A stretch of DNA of 64,000 nucleotides, taken from positions 7,277,896 through 7,341,895 of the forward strand of contig CP073042.1 in assembly GCA_018114805.1 (NCBI GenBank), written 5' to 3'. The notes under the pieces were generated by a model. That model searched no databases. It had not been told where the DNA came from and worked only from the letters and a program-made list of their open reading frames with translations. A program made the position numbers and the translations under genes. The stretch comes from Candidatus Streptomyces philanthi. Lineage in GTDB: Bacteria > Actinomycetota > Actinomycetes > Streptomycetales > Streptomycetaceae. Positions 38,518 through 48,886 of the stretch are shown here, piece by piece (the stretch's first letter is position 1; every line of letters starts with the position of its first letter).

Positions 38518-40667
38518 ATGTACCGCAAAAACGCCCTGGCTGCCGGTGTCCCGGCAGCCCTCGCATTGGGTTCCGTGACCATGGTGGCCACCCAGTCCAC
38601 CGCCGTCCCCCAGTCCGCCGCGGCCGCCGGCACCTCCGCCGCCCAGCCCGGCGCCGGGTTCAAGGCGATTACGGCCGACACGCGTGGCGAGGCGATACGT
38701 ACGGCCGGCCGGAACGCGGCCGCGACCGCCCGCGAGCTCGGTCTGGCCCCTGACGAGCGCCTGGTGGCCAAGGACGTGCTGATCGACGCCGACGGCTCCC
38801 GGCACGCGCGCTACGACCGCACCTACAGGGGCCTGCCGGTGATCGGCGGCGACCTGGTGGTGCACCTCGCCGAGGACGGCACGATCACCGGATCGGACCT
38901 GGCGCACCAGGGCGCGATCCGGGTCGCCGGTACGACCCCGAAGCTGACGGCGGTCGCTGCCTCTGCCAAGGCCGTGAAGCACGCCAAGCACGTAAAGAAG
39001 GCGAAGGCAGGAAGCAAGGACAGCACCCTGGTGGTATACGCGGTCGGCAAGATCCCCGTCCTCGCCTACCGCTCGACCGTCACCGGCGAGGGCGAGACCG
39101 GCCCCACCTCGCGGGAGGCGGTGATCGTCGACGCTACCACCGGCGCGCCGCTGGACCAGTACGAGCTGCGCCACAACGTCACGGGCACCGGCAACGGCGT
39201 CGCCTCCGGCCAGGTCTCCATCGAGACCACCCAAACCGGCAGCGGCTACACCCTCACCGACCCCGCGCACGGCGGCACGATCGTCTACGACTCCTACAAC
39301 AGCCCCCAGTCGAACCCCAGGCAGAACGCCCGGGCCTTCTCCAAGACCACCAACTCCTGGGGGCAACGGCACCACGTCCAGCCGCGAGAGCGCCGCCGTG
39401 GACACCTCCTACGGCCTGGCGAAGACCTGGGACTACTACACAGAATTCCTTTAACCGCTCCGGCATCCGCAACGACGGCCGCGGCGCCCGCGCCTACGTC
39501 CACGTCGACACCAACCTGCTGAACGCCTTCTATGACGACAACTGCTTCTGCATGTACTTCGGCGACGGCTCCTCGCAGAACGGCAACACCCCGCTCGCCA
39601 CGCTCGACGTGGGCGGCCACGAGATGACCCACGGTGTCACCGCCGCCACCGCCAACCTCACCTACTCCGGCGAGTCCGGCGGCCTCAACGAGGCCACCAG
39701 CGACATCTTCGGCACCATGGTCGAGTTCTACGCCAACAACGCCGGCGACCCGGGCGACTACTACATCGGCGAGAAGCTCAACATGTCCGGCGGATACATG
39801 CGCCGGATGGACAACCCCGCCGCCGACGGCAGGTCCCTGTCCTGCTGGAACTCCAACGCCGGCTCGGCGGACGTGCACCTCTCCTCCGGCATCGGCAACC
39901 ACTTCTTCTACCTGGCCGCCGAAGCCACCGGCGCCAAGACCATCGGCGGACGCTCGCACAACGGCACCACCTGCAACAACGACACCTTCGCGGGCATCGG
40001 AAAGGACAAGGCCGCCGCGGTCTGGTATCGCGCGCTGACCACCTACATGACCTCCACCACCAACTACGCCGGCGCCCGCACCGCCACCCTGCAGGCAGCC
40101 GCCGACCTGTACGGCACCAACTCCCAGGAGCGCTACCTCGTCTCCAAGGCGTGGGCGGCCGTCAGCGTCGGCACCGCACTGCCCGACCTCGGCACCGGCG
40201 CCCCCACCCCTGATCCGGCCGATCCCCCCAGCGGGAACGCGCTGACCAACGGCAGCTTTGAGCAGGGCACCAGCGGCTGGACTCAGAGCCACAACATCAC
40301 CAACTCGTCTCTGCAGCCGGCGCGTGACGGGTCCTGGTACGCCTGGATGATGGGCTACGGGGCCGACGCCGTCGAGTCCGTGTCCCAGTCGAACATCGCG
40401 GTGCCCGCCACCGGCACCCCCAAGCTCACCTTCTGGCTGAATGTCTCCACCCAGGAGTCCGGCTAAGCCGCCTACGACACCCTCAAGGTCAAGATCAACG
40501 GCATCACACTGGCCACCTACTCCAACGCCAACGCGAGCTCCGGATACGTCCAGAAGACCGTCGACCTGTCTGCCTACAAGGGCCAATCCGTGAAGCTGGA
40601 GTTCGCCGGCACCGAAGACATCTACCTGTCCACCATCTTCCTGATCGACCAGATCGCCATCGGCTGA
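38518..40667 (+). pseudogene. Secreted M4 (thermolysin-like) metallopeptidase
   Basis: About 715 codons. Signal peptide from ATG 38518 (RKNALAAGVPAALALG), then FTP and PepSY-like propeptide (TYRGLPVIGGDLVVHL), and the catalytic domain with HEMTH (HExxH) and the third zinc ligand in GGLNEATSD. A C-terminal domain (GNALTNGSFEQGTSGW onwards) looks like a carbohydrate- or protein-binding beta-sandwich. Frame breaks near 39362 and 39445 split propeptide and catalytic domain, and TAA at 40464-40466 falls inside the C-terminal domain (QESG-stop-AAYDTLK). Extracellular protein degradation. Confidence 0.8.
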
Positions 40668-40697
40668 CCGGTCCCGCTCACCATCAGTGCTCTCGCT

Positions 40698-40724
40698 GCC
40701 GGAGCCCCGCTCGGGTGCTCCGGC
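40698..40724. terminator. Stem-loop after the M4 protease gene
   Basis: GCCGGAGC (40698-40705) and GCTCCGGC (40717-40724) pair perfectly, with an inner CCCG/CGGG pairing, 31 bases after the stop. Confidence 0.65.
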
Positions 40725-41000
40725 CGCGGAACCCACCGCATGCGCGGGGGCGGTTCTGCTCCCGCTACGACATTTCAACCGGCCATCTGCCTGACGCGTG
40801 CATGACAGATAGATCGCGAATGTCTTCCCGGCCAGTCAAACCACCCAATACAGGGAAGAAATAGCGTCCATTCGCCCCGGACCACCCGTCAGCCACCCCT
40901 GCTGCCTGGTGGTTCGGAGATTCCCCGCCCCCAACGCACGCCTCAGACGGGCATCCGTGCTTGTCTCTCCGGCGTGCGTGGAAATCCATGAGGAGAGTCC

Positions 41001-43979
41001 GTGTCACCCCTGCCGCGAAGAACATCGCGCAACTGGCGAGCCGCCCTCGCCGCCTTGCTCACCACCGCCCTTGCCGCGCTAAGCCTTCCCCTCGCCACGT
41101 CCGCCACCGCCATCCCCGCCACGGCTCCGGTCGCCGAATCCGCCACCGGCACCTACCTGGTCACGCTCGCCGACGAGCCCCTGGTCGCCTACGATGGCGG
41201 GGGTAGGCGACATCCCTACCACGAAGCCCGCTGGGGGCGGCAAGCTCGATGTCGCATCGGCCGCCGCCAAGCGGTACCGCACCCACCTGACGGGCCAACA
41301 GACCCGTGTCGCCAAGAAGGTCGGGGCCACCGTCCGGCAGCACTACGCGGTCACCACCAACACCTTCAGCGCCCGGCTCGACGCCCGCCAACTGGTGCGC
41401 CTCGCCCACACCAAGAGCGTCCTGCACATCGCCCCCGACCGGTTCCACCAGGCCACCGACGACCGGAACTCCACCGACTTCCTCGGACTCTCCGGCCGCA
41501 AGGGGCTGTGGAAGGCCCTCGGCGGGACCGCCGAAGCCGGTAAGGGCATCGTCATCGGCGACATCGACACGGGCATCTGGCCCGAGAACCCCTCCTTCGA
41601 CGCCCCGGCCCTGAGTTCCCGCAAACCCGGCAAGAAGGACCGACACCGCCCCTACCGCGTGGGCGCAACCACCGTGATGCACAAGGCGGACGGCGGCACC
41701 TTGAAGGGCACCTGCCAGACCGGCGACAGCTTCACCGCCGCGGCCTGCAACGAGAAGGTCATCAGCGCGCGCTACTTCGGCGACGCCTGGTTCGACGTCG
41801 TTCCGGAGTCCAACCGGGCTGGATACGTCTCCCCGCGCCACAGCCAGGGCCACGGCACCCACACGGCAGCCACCGCGGCCGGCAACGCCAACGTCCGCGC
41901 CAAGGTCGACGGTGAGGACCTCGGCACCGTCTCTGGCGTGGCCCCCGCAGCCACCATCGCCGTCTACAAGGCCCTGTGGCAGAGCAAGGACGGCCAGTCG
42001 GACGGCGGTCTGACCAGCGAAATCGTTGCCCCCGTCGACCAAGCCGTCGCCGACGGCGTGGACGTCATCAACTACTTGGTCGGCGGCACGTTCGAGAGCA
42101 CGTACGACAACCCGGTGCAGGTCGCGTTCCGCAACGCCGCCACGGCCGGAGTCTTCGTCGCCACCGCCGCGGGCAACTCCGGCCCGAAGGCGTCCAGCCT
42201 CGACAACACCGCGCCCTGGACCACCACGGTCGCCGCCGGCACCATCAAGTCGCATACCGGCACGGTGACCCTCGGCAACGACTCCAGCTACACCGGCATC
42301 ACCGGCAGGTCGGCCCCGCCCCGCTCGTCCTGGGCTCCGCTGTCCGGGACCCCGACACCGTGGACGTCTACGCAGACTACTGCATGCCGAACTCCCTCGA
42401 CTCCGCCCGCACGGCCGGGAAGATCGTCGTCTGCGAACGGGGCGTCAACGGCCGCCCCGACAAGTCCGCCGAGGTCAAGCGGGCCGGCGGCATCGGCCTC
42501 GTCCTGGTGAACCCCGGCAACGAGAGCACGGACGGCGATCTGCACAGCGTGCCGGCCGTCCACCTCGACAACGCGGACGCGGCCCCCGTGCGCACCTACG
42601 CCGCCACCAGCGGAGCCACCGCCACCCTCACCGAGGGAGGCACCTCGTACGTCTACCCGCAGGTGGCCGACTTCTCCTCGCGCGGCCCCTCACTCGTCGG
42701 CAACGGCGACCTGCTCAAGCCCTACATCACCGCGCCCGGCGTCACGATCCTCGCGGCCGTGTCCCCGGACGGAAACAAGGGCCACGACTTCGACTACTAC
42801 TCCGGCACCTCCATGGCCACCCCGCACATCAGCGGCCTGGCGGCGCTCTACCTCTCGGAGCACCCCACCTGGTCCCCGATGAGCATCAAGTCGGCCATGA
42901 TGACCACCGCCACGCCGACGAAGACCCCGGACGGCAGGAACAGCGACGACGCCTTCGCGCAGGGCGCCGGCGAGGTGGACGCACGGGCCATGCTGCGGCC
43001 CGGACTCGTCTACGACTCGGGTGAGCGGGACTGGCTCGCCTACCTCGAGGGCTCCGGCGTGGACACCGGAACCGGCGTCAAGGCCATCGACCCGAGCGAC
43101 CTCAACTACCCGTCCATAGCCATCGGCGACCTCTTCGGCAAGCAGACCGTCACCCGCACCGTCACCGCGACCACGGCTGGCACCTACCGCGCCCGAGTGG
43201 ACCTCCCCGGCATCAAAGCCACCGTGAGCCCGTCCGTGCTGCACTTCAGCCACCCCGGCCAGAAGCGCACCTTCACCGTCACCCTGGACGTGACCACCGC
43301 GCAGGGAGGACGCGCCGACACCGGGGCCCTCACCTGGACCTCCGGCCGCACCAGCGTCCGCAGCCCGATCGTCGTCACCCCGCAGATCGTCCGCGCCCCC
43401 GCCGAGATCAAGGGCTCCGGCTCCAGCGGCTCTACCACATTCTCGGTCACCCTGGCCACCAGCACCCTGACGGCCACCGCCTACGGATCGGTCACCACGG
43501 CCGCCACCGAGGGCACCCTGACCGCGACGTCGCAGATCTCCTACGACGCCGAGATCCCCTCCGGCACCAAGGCATCGCAGATCACGGTCCGCTTCGACGC
43601 GGCGAAGGACACGATCACGGGCGTCCTGTGGGGCAACAAGGTCGACGGGGTCCTCCAGGACGTCCAAACCGCCATCCCCGACAGCGACGGAACGGTCACC
43701 ATCACCGTGCCGCATCCCACGGCCGACGGTATCTTCGTGTCCCCGGTCGCGATCGGGGCCGAGGACGACACCGTCACTCCGTAAACCTATCAGGTGAACC
43801 ACATCACCGCGGACAGCCCCGCCACCGGCAAGGTCACGGTCACGCCCGACCGGGCCCGCGTCACCCCCGGCGTGCCGACCGACCTGACCGCCGCCTGGTC
43901 CGGCGTCCCAACGAACGCCCTGTCCGGCGCCTGGATCGAGTACGCCAACGAGGCGGGCTCCTTCCTGACCCTCAACTGA
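41001..43979 (+). pseudogene. Secreted S8 (subtilisin-like) peptidase with PA and C-terminal domains
   Basis: About 990 codons. GTG 41001 follows GAGGAGAG; a signal peptide (ALAALLTTALAALSLPLA) and an I9 propeptide (YLVTLADEPLVAY) lead to a catalytic domain with Asp in GDIDTGIWPE, His in GHGTHTAA and Ser in SGTSMATPHISG. A PA insert (GKIVVCERGVNG) lies between them, and a fibronectin-like tail follows. Frame breaks near 41205 and 42308. TAA at 43782-43784 cuts the last 65 residues (VTP-stop-TYQVNHITADSP), which read normally to 43979. With the M4 enzyme it forms a secreted protease pair. Confidence 0.8.
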
Positions 43980-44002
43980 ATCCCGATACCCACCGGCGGG
44001 GA

Positions 44003-44020
44003 GGCACGCACACGCGTGCC
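44003..44020. terminator. Stem-loop after the S8 protease gene
   Basis: GGCACGC (44003-44009) and GCGTGCC (44014-44020) over a 4-base loop; the flanking GGCGGGG and CCCCCC can extend the stem. It is 24 bases after the last stop. Confidence 0.6.
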
Positions 44021-44051
44021 GCCCCCCACACACGCGCTCCGCACATGCCGA

Positions 44052-44240
44052 CTACTCGAACCACGAGGTGTCGCCCGCGCCCCTGCGGACGATCTGCAGC
44101 TCGCCGGTGGGGAAGTCAATGACGGTCGTCGGCTCGGTGCCGCAGTCACCGGAGCCGATGACGACGTCCCCCTCGTAGTCCAGGCGCTGCTTGATCTCCC
44201 AACCCTGGGTCAGAGGCTCATCCCCGTCGAGCAGCAGCAT
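44052..44240 (-). pseudogene. C-terminal fragment of a YrdC/Sua5-like protein
   Basis: The frame ends with SGDCGTEPTTVIDFPTGEL and VRRGAGDTSWFE, the C-terminal signature of Sua5/YciO/YrdC proteins, which bind ATP and make threonylcarbamoyl-AMP for tRNA modification. Only about 60 residues are present and no N-terminal part follows upstream on the minus strand. A chromosomal gene fragment trapped near the right end of the 12-kb element. Confidence 0.55.
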
Positions 44241-44644
44241 GCTGGAGAGCAGCCGGTTCGCCCAGTTCGACGAGGAGCGCCTGAACGACGGAATGCTCCG
44301 GGATGCGCACGCCGACGGCGAGTGGTTGCGCCCCCCGGCCGCCCGCCGAGCCCTACCTGGAGGGCCTCGACCCCTCCGGCCGCCGCGCCGCTGCCCGGGT
44401 CCTTGCCCGCGCCGAGGACACCGCCGACGTTCCCGCGTCGACCCGGCGCCCGCCCCATCCGACCCATCTGTGCCGGGCGTACCTGCACGCTGTCCGGCTC
44501 ACCGCCGACGCCGCGTGGATGAGCCGCCACGTGCGCTCCCCGCTGATCTTTGGCGAGTTTAAGCGGATCGATGAGCCGATAGCGAAGATCACGATCCTCT
44601 GCCGAGACTCTCCGACCGGCCCCACTGAGACCAGGTGTGAGTAG
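44241..44644 (+). other. Unidentified remnant before the right-end repeats
   Basis: Coding character moves between two + frames (RFAQFDEERLNDGMLRDAHA, then AYLHAVRLTADAAWMSRHV) up to a stop at 44642-44644. No start, no recognised domain. Probably a fragment of a hypothetical protein. Confidence 0.3.
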
Positions 44645-44660
44645 TGGAGGCCCTCTGGGC

Positions 44661-44744
44661 GAGTGAGCCTTTTTTACCCTTCAGCACAGGGTGAAAGAGG
44701 CTCACTCAACCTTCGCTGAGAATCGCTCAACCTTCACTGCGACA
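44661..44744 (-). repeat. Right-end repeat array and hairpin of the 12-kb element
   Basis: Two copies of CTCAACCTTC(G/A) at 44705-44715 and 44726-44736, inverted with respect to the array at 32731-32791, end in CTGCGACA (TGTCGCAG on the other strand). Just inside, GAGTGAGCCT (44661-44670) pairs with AGGCTCACTC (44698-44707), with an inner ACCCT/AGGGT stem. The TG...CA-type end and paired binding sites fit a transposon terminus. I found no clear target-site duplication. Confidence 0.65.
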
Positions 44745-44808
44745 GGTCAGTAGCGCACGTGTGCTCGCGGGAGCGCGCGAGCGCATGCGACGTGTTCGAG
44801 GGGGAGCG

Positions 44809-45768
44809 GTGGCAGCGACGAGTGATGGCTGGGCGGGCATGGGCTGGGACTGGACGGATGCCGATGACATCCGCCGACGCCCGGAGGAAGGAGCTGATCC
44901 GGAGAACTGGAGCGGGGGCAGGCCCCTGCATCGGGCAGCGGTGTTCGGCTCCCCGGAGGTCGTTGCGGAACTGGCCCGCCGGGTTGAGCACGCGTTGGAG
45001 AACGGGGTGACGGCATTGTGGGAAGCCGTCCTGTCCAAGAAGCCGGCCAACGCACGGGCGCTCGCCGCCGCCGGGGCCGATCCCTGGCGGCCGTCGCTCG
45101 GCGGCTGGTCACCGGGGCGCCTGAGCCTGGCCGGGCCGACGCCTGAGCTCTTCCCTGCAGCGGAAGGGATAGCTTTGAGTGACACCGAGCGTGCGGCAGC
45201 GCGGGAGGCCCATCGACTCACCACGGCATTGGGCGAGTTCTACTACGACGGCACGGGCCTGGCCTGTGTGGCGGGCATCGACACGGCCGAGGTGGTGCGC
45301 CGTCTTGAGGCGACGCCTGTGGACGGCGAACTCCTCGAAGTGCTGAATGAACTGCTGGAGGACCCCTACGCATACGACATGGACGAGACCCTGCAGATCA
45401 TCGGCGTGACGTCCGTCCCGGGCGTCTGCGTCGTCACCCAGCCCTGGGGATACGCGCCGAGCATGCCCGGCGTGCTGGCACGGCTGTCCGCCGGCGCCCT
45501 TTGCTACGGCCTCTACGCCAACCCCAAGAGCGGCAATCAGGGCAGCATCGCCCGGCATGGAACGATCGAGGACTCAGACCTGCACCCCGGCGGAGGACCT
45601 GACGAGGGCGACACCAGTGAGCAGGTGCTCGCCTCCTACCTCTACCAGCACAACGCCTACGCCTACGCCTGCGCTTTCGCAGGACTGCGCCCGACTGACA
45701 GGCGCGCTGTGACCGGGCCGCCCGATGTGTGGGTCGAACTGCCCCGCCGCGACTACTGGAGCCACTGA
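44809..45768 (+). CDS. Ankyrin-repeat-containing protein
   Basis: 319 residues from GTG 44809, preceded by GAGGGGGAGC; a frame start at 44761 would overlap the repeat array less sensibly. Two ankyrin-like units near the N-terminus (GGRPLHRAAVFGSPEVVAEL and NGVTALWEAVLSKKPANARA) are followed by a domain of unknown type (TTALGEFYYDGTGLACVAGI, VTSVPGVCVVTQPWGYAPS). The later half has several Tyr-Ala-Tyr segments. Such proteins are common as immunity-like or unknown proteins in Streptomyces arms. Intact. Confidence 0.65.
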   Translation: MAATSDGWAGMGWDWTDADDIRRRPEEGADPENWSGGRPLHRAAVFGSPEVVAELARRVEHALENGVTALWEAVLSKKPANARALAAAGADPWRPSLGGWSPGRLSLAGPTPELFPAAEGIALSDTERAAAREAHRLTTALGEFYYDGTGLACVAGIDTAEVVRRLEATPVDGELLEVLNELLEDPYAYDMDETLQIIGVTSVPGVCVVTQPWGYAPSMPGVLARLSAGALCYGLYANPKSGNQGSIARHGTIEDSDLHPGGGPDEGDTSEQVLASYLYQHNAYAYACAFAGLRPTDRRAVTGPPDVWVELPRRDYWSH

Positions 45769-46331
45769 CTCGAAAGACGAGCTGAACATGACTGTGGTGG
45801 AACTGCCGCGCCGCGGCCGCCCCGAGTGTGCACGGCTTTTTCCTGACCAGGTGGAGGCGGCTGGCCGGCTGAGTGGTGGTCCCTACCTTGGGTCTTGTTA
45901 CTCGCTGCGTGTCCGCTGCTTGTGGTAGGGGAAGGGGCCAGCTCGTCTGGGCAACGTGTGAGGAGCGCGGTCGGGTGTCAGCCCAGCTTGTTGCTGTCTA
46001 AGCTGTTTGTGTTGGATCGTCTGGTCGTTGGTTGGTGTGTTGCTTGCTGATGTCCAGTGGGCGTGTTGTCGGGCGGGGTACCGAGGGGGGTGGCCTGCTG
46101 GACTACGCCGTCCACGGGCCGGCCAGTCGTGTCTGGTTTTGTTCTGATGGTGGTCGGTGTTGTGGTGTTGGTGATGAACGGTAGTGGGGGTTTCCACAGT
46201 CCTTGGTTGTTTTTGGTGAGTTGGTTGTGCCCCGGCTCTCGAGGTCAGGAGGGTGGGGGGTGGGAGATTTTCTGTGTCTCGCTGCGGTGTCACTTCGCGG
46301 TCCTTGCTGGTGTGGTGGTACGCGAGGAGCC
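45769..46331. other. G/T-skewed stretch with no clear gene
   Basis: From about 45890 the + strand is strongly rich in G and T (runs such as GTCGTTGGTTGGTGTGTTGC). ATG 45788 begins a short frame (MTVVELPRRGRPECARLFP) that ends early; it may be the first piece of a lost gene. The complementary frame is low-complexity Thr/His/Gln. I see no RNA gene or hairpin that explains the skew. Confidence 0.35.
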
Positions 46332-46658
46332 GTGCACCACCATGTGCCGGGCTGGGTGTATGACATCCTCGCGCATCAGCAGGCGGTGTTGCCCGTGCAG
46401 TTGCTCGTGACTTGGGGTGTTGACCTTGACCGCGATGGTCAGGAGCTGGACACCGACCTCAGGGAGGTGCTCGATCGTGATGTTTTCTACTGGGCTGGTG
46501 TGCTGGTCGGGTATGGCTGGTCGCGTGCCGTGGAGCGGATGTGCTGCCACAGTGTCTGGGTCGGCGCGGACGTGATCTGCTTCAGTATCCGGCCCGGTCT
46601 GCGGCCGTGTTGTCGGCCTGTAGGGCGTGCTGTTCGTGCCCTACACCCGTGCGGGTAG
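46332..46658 (+). CDS. Uncharacterised protein
   Basis: From GTG 46332 (after GAGGAG) the frame reads HHHVPGWVYDILAHQQAVLP, then VTWGVDLDRDGQELDTDLRE and VFYWAGVLVGYGWSRAV, about 75 well-formed residues. After GADVICFSI the composition changes and the frame runs into the ArsR remnant. I do not recognise a family. It may be a truncated hypothetical. Confidence 0.35.
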   Translation: MHHHVPGWVYDILAHQQAVLPVQLLVTWGVDLDRDGQELDTDLREVLDRDVFYWAGVLVGYGWSRAVERMCCHSVWVGADVICFSIRPGLRPCCRPVGRAVRALHPCG

Positions 46659-47041
46659 TGGTAGTTGGTTGTGTGAGGCTGCTGGGTTGCCGTACGCGCT
46701 GGTGTACCCGGCCCGAGGTACCGGTTGACCGACCGTCGGTGGGGCCGGGCACCCGGGTTCGTCTGGGCGTTGGCTCGGCTCCTTGGCACGGGCCGCGCGG
46801 CGATCTTGCGTGCCTTGCGGGCCCGGCCACGAGCAGCGAACTCGCCGCCAAGCTCGTTCCGTGGCTTGGTGCGGTCGGTGGCCATCTCGCTGTCCTGCGC
46901 GAGGTCGAACTCGTGGTCGGCTCACGTACGGACCACCGCGTGGTCTACTACCGTACTGATGCGGGCGAGGTGCTTGCTACGGGCGTTGCCGCGATGCCGG
47001 ACACCGGGACGACCCCGGGCGCGCGGCCCGACGGCCGCTGA
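46627..47041 (+). pseudogene. Remnant of an ArsR-like winged-helix regulator
   Basis: Three pieces in different frames line up as one C-terminal part: PYTRAGSGSWLCEAAGLPYA with LVYPARGTG, then FVWALARLLGTGRAAILRAL, then ATSSELAAKL and GAVGGHLAVLREVELVVGSR. This order (PARG motif, then HTH) is that of Streptomyces DUF5937/ArsR-type regulators. Frame breaks near 46725 and 46815. The N-terminal half is missing. Confidence 0.5.
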
Positions 47042-47433
47042 CGACAGAGACCGGGTTGCGCGCCGCTTGCGTTACGGTCAGCCCCGCTCGCGGCGCCCGT
47101 ATCGCATCAGGGCCGGCGCTCGCGTCCGGGCCGAGGCGGGGCAGGGCGGGGTGGTGGTCGGCGCGCAGTCCCCACGCACCCAGCCCGAACCGGCGAGGAC
47201 CTTACTGCCCGTGCCGGATGCGGGTGAACGTGCTCATGCAGGCACCGGACCGCGGGAGCAGGCGCTGAGGGAGATCGGCGCTGTGTGAACAACGCGCGGG
47301 CGTAGTCGGCGGCATGCGTCCGGGCGGCGGCTCGTTTGCACTTCGGTGTGGTAGAGGCCGCGGTGGCCCCCGCGTGCCGCGCAGCGTGTGGGGTGTTGCG
47401 GCCCCTGGGTGGCTGGTTCCGGAAGGGGTGGGG

Positions 47434-47922
47434 TTATGGGTAGGGGATCCAGGAGTAGCTGGGTTGGAAGGGGACCCATGCGGGGCCGAGGGTGAGGCGG
47501 TCGCGGAGGTGGTCGTCGAGGACGAGGCCGGTCAGGGACCCGTCGAGGAGTTCCTTGGACCATTCGGCGGCCAGGTCGTCGATGTCGATGTGGTACTGTA
47601 CTTCCCATCCGACCATGGCGACGAGGTAGCCGTCGAAGTGCCTGAGCAGGTCGTAGAGACCTTGGCCGAGTTCTTCCACTTCTTCGGGCTCGGTGAGGTC
47701 GAGGCGGGGGGGGGCTGCCGTCGAGGCCCGAGCCGTAGCTGACGGCCACTGGGGAGACATAGAGTTGCGTCGGTGGCTCCGTGACTATCTGCGGCCGGTG
47801 TGTAGTGGGATCCGGAACCTGCCTGCGGAGAACGCGTGCGGCCAGTGCTCGGTCAGTACGGCTGCCCGGGCCGCCTCGATGTTGTCGCCGAAGTTCACAG
47901 CCAGTTCGAAACAGATCGCCAC
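47434..47922 (-). pseudogene. Uncharacterised protein, two frame breaks
   Basis: About 160 codons from GTG 47922: AICFELAVNFGDNIEAARAA, then QIVTEPPTQLYVSPVAVSYG, then EPEEVEELGQGLYDLLRHFD and HIDIDDLAAEWSKELLD, ending WVPFQPSYSWIPYP. Breaks near 47795 and 47710, the latter at a run of eight G. Acidic, no signal peptide. It resembles small Streptomyces proteins of unknown function. Confidence 0.45.
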
Positions 47923-48018
47923 GGTCCGCCCCCACGGTCCTCGCCCAGCCCGGGCACCAGCCCACGTAGACCATGAGATCATGCGTCACTGCTGCCCCAT
48001 GCGGTGATTTACGGCCAC

Positions 48019-48737
48019 ATCCCCGCCATACCTCGCTCGCCAGCGAAGCCTGGTACGCGTGCCCTGCGGTTTGCGCATGGCTTTCTCGACGCCGTCGCCG
48101 TGGTGCACGTGACGCGCGGGCGTCCTCGCGCGCTGTCCCGCACGGCGAGCGGCGCGCGGTTGGAGCAGTTGTTCGCTGACCGGGGGTTGGGCGCCCCGTG
48201 GACGCTGTGCCCCCCCAGACCACGGACGTGACAACCGCGCAGGAGTGGCTGGCGTCCTGGACGCAGGTGCCCGGCGTCGCGTGGTGGTCCGGGGGAGTGA
48301 TCAGCGCTACCGGCCGGGAGCTCGCGCGCTGTACAAGGTGCGCCGCCGGGACACCACCGAGGCCGTGATCGGCGCGATCGCCGGCACGGTGCGCCGGCCG
48401 CGGACGCTCGTGCTGGGCCGCCTTGACGCGGCCGGGGCGCTGCGCCCGGTCGCCCTATAGCACACCGCTGCGCCCGGAGGCGGCGCGCGACCTGGCCGAG
48501 CGGCTGATGCCGGCTCAGCCCGGCCATCCCTGGGAGGGCGTGCGGTTCACGACATCCTGAGGGTCGCGCACGCCGCTGGATGTCGTACTGGTTGAGCCGG
48601 ACCTGGTCGCCGAGATCATGGTGGACACGGCACTGAAGCGTGGGTCGTGGCGGCACCCGGTGCGCTTCGCCCGGCTTCGGCTGGACGCCGCGGTTACGGA
48701 TGTCCCGCCGTTGGGTGCCGAGGTTGCCAGCGACTGA
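48019..48737 (+). pseudogene. Remnant of an ATP-dependent DNA ligase
   Basis: The pieces RFAHGFLDAV, RLEQLFADRGLGAPWTLCP, then QRYRPGARALYKVRRRDTTE, AGTVRRPRTLVLGRLDAAG, TPLRPEAARDLAERLMPAQP and LVEPDLVAEIMVDTALKRG, RHPVRFARLRLDAAV follow one another as the middle and C-terminal part of a LigD-like ATP-dependent ligase, covering motif V and the OB-fold. The adenylation lysine region is absent. At least four frame breaks occur (near 48205, 48240, 48455 and 48558). Not functional as given. Confidence 0.55.
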
Positions 48738-48886
48738 CCGCTGCCCGTCGCTCCGCGGTGCGGCGTTACGGGGTGGTGAGGATGGGGTGGGTGCCGATGC
48801 GGCGCCGGATGACGTGCGGGGTGCCTTCTCTGAACTACGGGTGGACGAGCGCCGGCACGCTCCTGCATATTATTGACAATGAGCGC

